The notes under the pieces are model-generated. The model worked only from the letters and a program-made list of their open reading frames with translations, was not told where the DNA came from and did not search any database. The position numbers and the translations under genes are program-made. A stretch of DNA of 64,000 bases, from the NCBI GenBank assembly GCA_030549335.1, contig CM060184.1:44543909-44607908 (forward strand). Direction: 5' to 3'. This stretch comes from Pontederia crassipes (lineage: Eukaryota > Streptophyta > Magnoliopsida > Commelinales > Pontederiaceae). Of this stretch, positions 58,293 to 64,000 are shown piece after piece. Positions within the stretch are counted from its first letter, which is position 1, and each line of letters opens with the position of its first letter.

Positions 58293-61200
58293 TCACAGAT
58301 ATTTGGATAACCATGGGACTTCTGAGCAATCTTTTAAAGCAAAAGCAACATCGTCACTGCCATTCAAAATAAAGCAAAAACCAGATAAGCTTCTGATGCA
58401 TCAATTATTTACTTGCATAAAAGAGAGTACACGGATTTGAGCAGCTTTCAGACCGCATAAAACCATCACATCTGCAGAATTCTGATAACTTTTGAATTCA
58501 ATATGCACCTCAATGTCTTCTCAAAAATATGCACCTCAATGTTCCACCTCTCATTCTTATAGGAGTTCATAGCAGAGTTCCTGGCTCCTGCTTACCACTT
58601 GATTGGTTCTAAGCCAAACCAACTTGACTGGTTTAAAGCCAAAGTGAACTTAACTTTCATAAATTGAAAATTCTGCTTAACGGGAGCAGGCACATACCCA
58701 CTGGGAAATGATTCCATAATAAGATTTTTCAGATTGATAGATGTTCAAAATAGTTTAGACTTTAGAGAGCAAAAACTCATACAAACTAAAAACATCAAGA
58801 AAAAAACATCTTAAAGAGATTTGCATTCAGCAAACAGAACTTTTTCCAGTGTCAGAAATCTAACCTTGGGAAATTTAGCTGCAGCTTTTGCAACCTATGC
58901 TTGGTACCTTCTTCACAGAGAATTATTCTGCTCTCAGAAAGCTTGCAGCTGCAACACGATGAAATAAAAACATCAACTCCAAAGACATTTCAATACAAGA
59001 GATGAATCATGCATGCTAATAGACTGTACCTAATAATTAAAGAATGCTATCACCATGCAAATACAACCACCTTGTGGCACTAGTGAAAATTGGATAAAGC
59101 ATGAAGGCTACTTATTGGGTTACAGGAAACATTTATATCAGTACACTCTAAGAAGTTGAAGCTACTGTTGTCTCCCAGTAACTCAGTGGGGAAACGGTAA
59201 CAAAAGCCACAAGTGAAAAGGAAAAGGCTAATTGCGACGAATGTATTAACAAGGGAAAGAACATGATGTCTAGACATCTAACTAAACCACTTACCCAACT
59301 CTCAGGAGCGTATCCCATCCAGGAAGTACCTCTCTATTACTAGAGCATAAAGAAAGGGCAGTTGTGGCCAGCTGACAACATAGAGATAACTCAGAATGAA
59401 AAATAGAGCGAAAACGATGCCGAAACTGTAAACCTTGGAACATATATCAGCTAAAGATTTAACAAGATTAAATGAAAAACATAGATGAAACTTTATCAGT
59501 ATCACTAGTAAGATATATTAAATACTAGACTAGAGGTTCTTATTCATGTTAAAGACCAGAGGTTACTATGAAGATAACCTGTAGATTAACCAGTATAAAT
59601 ATAAAGCTGATGTAGAACCTACAAGCATATATGACTTCCACAACATTTATGCTACATAGAAAGCGATGCTCGTAGTTCAGACCTTCAAGAAGCGGAAATA
59701 TGACAAAGACAATTAATCATTACTCGAAGAATTTTTTTTTGAGAAGATTGTGTATAAAACAAAACTGCATCATGCACAAAACAGTAAGAATATTTGCAGT
59801 TGTTTCCAAATATACCACACTTTCTCCAGAAAATAATTAAATGTTAAACTCGAAAAAGAAGAATGATGTTACACCAGCCAAAAATTTCATATAGGTAATC
59901 CAGTTACTTCTAGAATAGAAAATTGACTTAATTGCTGTTTAAAATTGGTAGACAAGAAAAAGGGAATATTTCAACGCTATTTTCAGTGCCCCACACAAAC
60001 ACACTCTCAAATATATTTCATAAGAAGCATTTCTGTTTGACCATGTTAACTGAGTATTATTATCTACAAGAAAGTGTATTGAATAGTTCATGTCTAAAAA
60101 GCTCAGCAGTTTTTCTAGACAGTAAAAAGAAGCAAAAACACCAAATCAGTCAAGACAAACCTTTTCAAATGTTACTTCACCTAACCCACTTCTATAAAGT
60201 TCATGGACCATAGCAACCAACAAAATTTTGCTCAACTTTGAAGAGTTCCTCATCAACTGCGAAACAGAAATATGTTAAATTGCAGTACAACACAAAACTA
60301 CCCAGGGCTAATGAAACTTAAATGGCATTGTCCTTATTGTCCAGAACAAAGTAGAAATTTCAAAAGAAAAAATGACCAAGTAAATATGTAATGTTTAGCT
60401 CACTTGGATGTGTGGTGCCTGAAAAACTTCCTGTATAGCACATTCAACTTCAACCATTCCAACAAGGTGTTTTTCTGAAAAGCATGTGAGAAACCCCTCA
60501 AGAAAAGAGTAAAAAAATATCAGAAATGTTTCTTTTATCCATATGCTATGACTTTATATCTATGAGCAGATAAACATAGATACAAAACCAACCCTTAGTG
60601 AATAAAGATATTCGGATGGTAAAGCGTGTTATTCACATACGAACAATGGATTAGACGAGGATCATAAAATATTTCAGAAGAAATTTTTTCTTATGTTTTT
60701 TTGAAGTAATTCAGAAGAATTTTTAAGTAATTTAGAAGATATTTTCTATTAACTTTAAACCAGGATAAAGGTGCAGAGATGAATATTTCTTTCATTTCGA
60801 TGGAAAAACTCAGATCCAACCGGGTTCTAGAAGGAAAAGATCTGCCAAAAATCATTAATCTTTCACAACAGACAAATCCGTAACTTTCCTTTTTGTCTCA
60901 AGTTTAAGTTACTGTTAATTTTCTGTTTGTTGTCACATTGCCACAAAAGAGCAAAAAGTGCATGAATTACACTACCACCATCAGCATTCAAACGAAGAAA
61001 AGGTCAAATCAGGGTTCAATTTTAAATTCTGAAGCCCCATTACGAGAGATAGGAGATTAAAGTAGCGCTCCTAAGAAAAAAAATGATGTGGCGATGTCAT
61101 ATGGGTACTCCTCCATTCCTTTGGCATGGGCGTTGAGAATGCAACTCAATGTGCGGCTGAGCTTCACACCCCGATTGGCTCCCTGTTGGGTTTCTCTTTC

Positions 61201-62761
61201 CCTAACTGCCATATCGCCCATAGCGGCTCCCGAAGGTGGACTCCAGTCATCAAGTCAGTGGAGCACAGACTCCATGCTTGGAGTTCGAGATTACTGCGGA
61301 GGCCAGCTCATCCTACTCAGATCTCCCCTCTCTGCTCTCCCGATCTACCAAGTGGCATTCCTCAGGATGGCTGCTTAGCTCCTCAGGCGGCTTGATTCTC
61401 TGAGGAGCAGTTTTTTCTGGCAGAGGAGTCCATTTTGTTGCATGGCACAATGTATATTGGTCCACCTTGTTCCTTAGGCATTTGGGACCTCCATTGTACC
61501 AACTAGGCTTTTCTAGCCTAGTGGGTATGGCGGATCATAGGGCCTAAGGGCAGCTTATGGCATGCAGTGTTCTAGACTTGCTTTGGGTGTGAACTTTCTT
61601 GGGAGTTCAGAGTAATCCTACTTCATAAGGCATCATCATTCTAGCGGGGAGTGGTAACACTAATTCCGAATCCACAAGAGCGTCCATTGTTCCCTCCCTC
61701 GACTCTAGGGAGATCTCTTAGGATTGGTCACCCGGGGGTCGTTAGCGGTGGATTTCCCTCTGCTATGGGCCCTCGTGGCACACCCTGGGGCGACGGTGGC
61801 AGACTTGGTCAGAGGCCAGTGGTCTGGCACTAGCTCTTGGACCCTCAGTCTTTAGCTTCCCACTCTCGGATCAATGCATCTCTAAACTTTTGGCACTCCA
61901 TCGACCCCTTTAGGCATGATTATCAGAGTCATTCTCAATTCATAGCCTCTACCTCCACTTTCTTCCTGCCGCTACATTGCTGGACACGTTTAGGGTGGAC
62001 TGCAAACTTATTTGGTGATTACAATTATCGCTGAAAGTCAAGATCTTTGCTTGACTCATGCGATGTGACAAGATCCTCAACTAAGCATACAGAGCAAGAT
62101 GGGCGTCCCACACTCGTATTGTATGGTGAGGCAGAGGAGGACATCACTCATTTATTCTTCGAGTGCTTAGTATCTAGAGAGGTCTGATTCTAGATGACCA
62201 CCACTGGCCCATTTCCAGCAGCACAGGAGACATTTTTGGCAATATTTCCGATCGCTTGTTAGACAGAGACAGCATTGGAGAGCATTATTGATTGCCTTTT
62301 TGGCTGGTACCTGAGCCATTTGGCTCCAACGCAACCGGATTATCTTTCGAGAGAGTGATGTGAGGTTGAGTGTATTGTACACCACACTATTTTTCTTCTT
62401 CGTAAGTAGAGTTTTGGCTAGGCGATCTACATCTCCCTTTTTTCCGCTTTCCACTTGAGAGTTTACACTTGTGCATGATCACCATTTCATATAAATATAT
62501 ATACATGGATCACAATATAAATACTTCTCTCTGCAGAAAAAGATATAACTGAAAACTGGTAATTTTTGGTTTAATTTCGCTCATTTAGGATGCAGGATAC
62601 CATTTTCTTAGCAGATGATACCAATTTGTATGCTTATCCCAGGTACCTTTGGAAGATGACTGTTCAGAGTTCAGTGATTGCTTGAACTGATAATCTGCTA
62701 ATTCTGCTGCCTGCCTACATATGTCCAAGGCCCGTCTAGCATCGCCTGACATAGCTGCAAC
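58293..62761 (-). CDS. ORC1: Origin recognition complex subunit 1, last six exons (5' part outside the window)
   Basis: ORC1 is the AAA+ ATPase that, in the six-subunit origin complex, binds replication origins and loads MCM helicase in the nucleus. Exons (minus): 62647-62761, 60404-60474, 60161-60256, 59295-59371, 58865-58948, 58293-58356. All joins are GT-AG and in phase, 507 bp. The first reads VAAMSGDARRALDICRQAAE, the sensor-2 end of the AAA+ domain. Next comes GMVEVECAIQEVFQAPHIQ, then the C-terminal winged-helix region with SSKLSKILLVAMVHELYRSG, PGWDTLLRVG, LQKLQLNFP and SDDVAFALKD, ending PWLSKYL. No break was seen. The BAH, PHD and Walker parts must lie beyond 64000; I found no further exon in 62762-64000. 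CDC6 is excluded by the C-terminal wording. Confidence 0.94.
61085..62460 (+). mobile_element. L1-type LINE remnant in an ORC1 intron
   Basis: The plus strand reads, with stops, GRWTPVIKSVEHRLHAW followed by RLLRRPAHPTQI, LPIYQVAFLRMA and RRLDSLRSSFFW. This is the post-RT region of plant L1 LINE proteins. Farther on, near 62130-62190, EEDITHLFFECLVSREV matches the zinc-binding C-terminal (zf-RVT) motif. It lies antisense in the 2.2-kb intron between the first two visible ORC1 exons. RT itself is missing. Confidence 0.8.
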
Positions 62762-63480
62762 CTAATTGCACAAAGAAAATGCATGTGTCGGAAAAATCAT
62801 TTGACTTCAAAGCATTAATTTTCAGAATAAACACAAATTTGCAAAGTTATATAAGATGAATCTGCACACCATGAAATTTAGTTTCCGTTCTTGGCAAAAA
62901 ACTTTAGTTTCATTCAGAGAAACCACAACTAATTAAAGAGACATGTTTTAAAAGTTGTTACCCTTGGACTCAATATTATAAGCACCTGCAGGGCTTGTGC
63001 TTTCTGTAACATCTTGTTGATTTCAATCCGCAGTTTTTAAGTTGTTGAAAACTCTATGAGTAATCAGTGCACGAGATTGAAGTTTGAATTTATTTCACCA
63101 GAAAGAAATCAGTTCCAAGCCTGAGAAAACCCGGAAAGCTCCAGGGTAAAAAATATTGTCCTCCTAAAGGAAAAGATGTGCAGAAAAAGTGGAAAATTGC
63201 AATCTGCGTAAGACCTGAAGAAGTTAAGTGTCACACTTTTGCATATTCTGGTCATATTTGACAATGTGTATAGTACAAATAGGTTGTTTAATTGAGGCAT
63301 TTCGCCTTGAAGTAGACATTTCCTCATTGCATGTCACCAGTAAAATCAGAATATACAAAAGAAACAGCTAAAAGAAAAGAATATAGGTGTACCACCTCAA
63401 ACTGAAGAAATATGTGGCACATGAGGATATGTAGGCCTGGGAAACCGTTGATAAATTGTAATAAGAGCCATAGGGTTTAT
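62762..63480. other. ORC1 intron sequence, no exon recognised
   Basis: Upstream of the first visible ORC1 exon I looked for the preceding AAA+ exon (ending in an EFASRK-like phrase) on the minus strand and did not find it, so the intron is long. Confidence 0.5.
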
Positions 63481-63723
63481 TTGAACGTATGGCATGGGAT
63501 GACGTATGCCACCCCATCTCGCTTGGTGGTTTGGGCGTTCAGGGTCTTTGCCGAACCAACCAAGTGCTTTTGGCACGTTGGATTGGATGCCCGGGGATGA
63601 CATGGAACACAATTTTCTTTGCATGCTACGGGAAACCTTTCGTGGGATTCCCACAACATCTACCAGAGGCGCATGACACTTTTGACGAGGCATCTCCAGA
63701 GTCTTTCCTCTTATACAGCTTAT
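63480..63723 (+). mobile_element. Second LINE fragment
   Basis: The plus strand reads MAWDDVCHPISLGGLGVQGL, then TNQVLLARWIG, the C-terminal wording of plant L1 LINE proteins (W..VC.P...GGLG). It is cut on the right by the LTR that starts at 63724. Confidence 0.7.
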
Positions 63724-64000
63724 TGTCACTCCCTCCCTTGTCTCACCCCCAACTTAGGCGGGATGTCGGGGCACGTGGTGGGCCAGGCGGGCCATGGCCG
63801 GGCGCGCCCCGGATGCGCCCGGGGCACAGAGGCTCCCGGGATGGCAAGGCAGGCCTCTGCCCACTTTGGCATAATGCACGCTTTGGCATTATGCCCTTCT
63901 AGGTAGTGGATGTTGGGCGACGAGCGCGGAGGCGAGTCGCACTCCTACTCCTACTTGGAGTCGGACTCCTACTCCTACTTGGAGTCAAAGTCGCACCAAC
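63724..64000 (+). mobile_element. Start of a B-family LTR, continues beyond the window
   Basis: It begins TGTCACTCCC and contains GCCCACTTTGGCATAATGC and GCTTTGGCATTATGCCC, matching the 5' end of the element B LTR (minus 51829 to about 51690: GCCCACTTTGGCAGAATGCC). GC-rich. Near the right edge a 24-bp phrase ACTCCTACTCCTACTTGGAG is repeated twice (about 63938-63985). Confidence 0.7.

Noticed and set aside
63412..63906. Plus-strand open frame of 137 codons as a host exon
   Set aside because: Its first half matches LINE C-terminal wording and its second half is the start of an LTR; it is a chance fusion frame across a transposon border.

Overview
This window is plant nuclear DNA, AT-rich and packed with transposons. 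Two intron-rich host genes lie near its ends, both on the minus strand. The left one is SMT1 (cycloartenol/sterol C-24 methyltransferase, start codon 12785-12787, stop 5463-5465), reconstructed here as 12 coding exons that encode 345 residues without a frame break. The right one is the 3' part of ORC1 (origin recognition complex subunit 1, stop 58293-58295), of which six terminal exons are visible; the rest runs off the right edge. The gene families, the Au-like SINE, CACTA and chromovirus-like elements and methionine-tRNA primer sites point to an angiosperm, probably a monocot; the species cannot be told from the sequence alone.

Left region (1-5.2 kb): a degenerate LTR-like block (173 to about 2.24 kb) and a 1.27-kb Mutator-like element (3012-4285) with long inverted ends and a 60-bp GC-rich minisatellite. 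SMT1 follows. Its introns hold an Au-like SINE, a LINE 3' tail sharing the same terminal sequence, a fresh 0.85-kb tandem duplication and an older 99-bp one. A TATA box and two G-boxes lie upstream.

Middle (14.8-38.8 kb): a three-level nest. A Ty3/gypsy element (14780-38780, target duplication cattt) carries a 13.7-kb CACTA transposon (24731-38425, duplication aac) in its 3' LTR. The CACTA in turn carries a gag-only Copia-type element (33114-37730, duplication ggtaa). A decayed hAT transposase follows at about 39.6-41.6 kb.

Right-middle (42.5-57.9 kb): an inverted pair of related LTRs, then a minus-strand Ty3/gypsy element (A) whose gag is split by another minus-strand LTR element (B, 50830 to about 55588). 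B has gag and protease, then a coiled-coil/zinc-knuckle frame where pol should be. A perfect-ended hairpin MITE and a second inverted-repeat transposon with a GC-palindromic core follow. ORC1 then runs to the right edge, with L1-type LINE remnants in an intron and the start of another B-family LTR at the edge.

There is no CRISPR array, rRNA, tRNA gene or bacterial-type operon. Apart from the two host genes and two possible single exons, almost all other open frames are broken transposon genes or low-complexity shadows. The most unusual objects are the three-level nest, the gag-only Copia element and element B.
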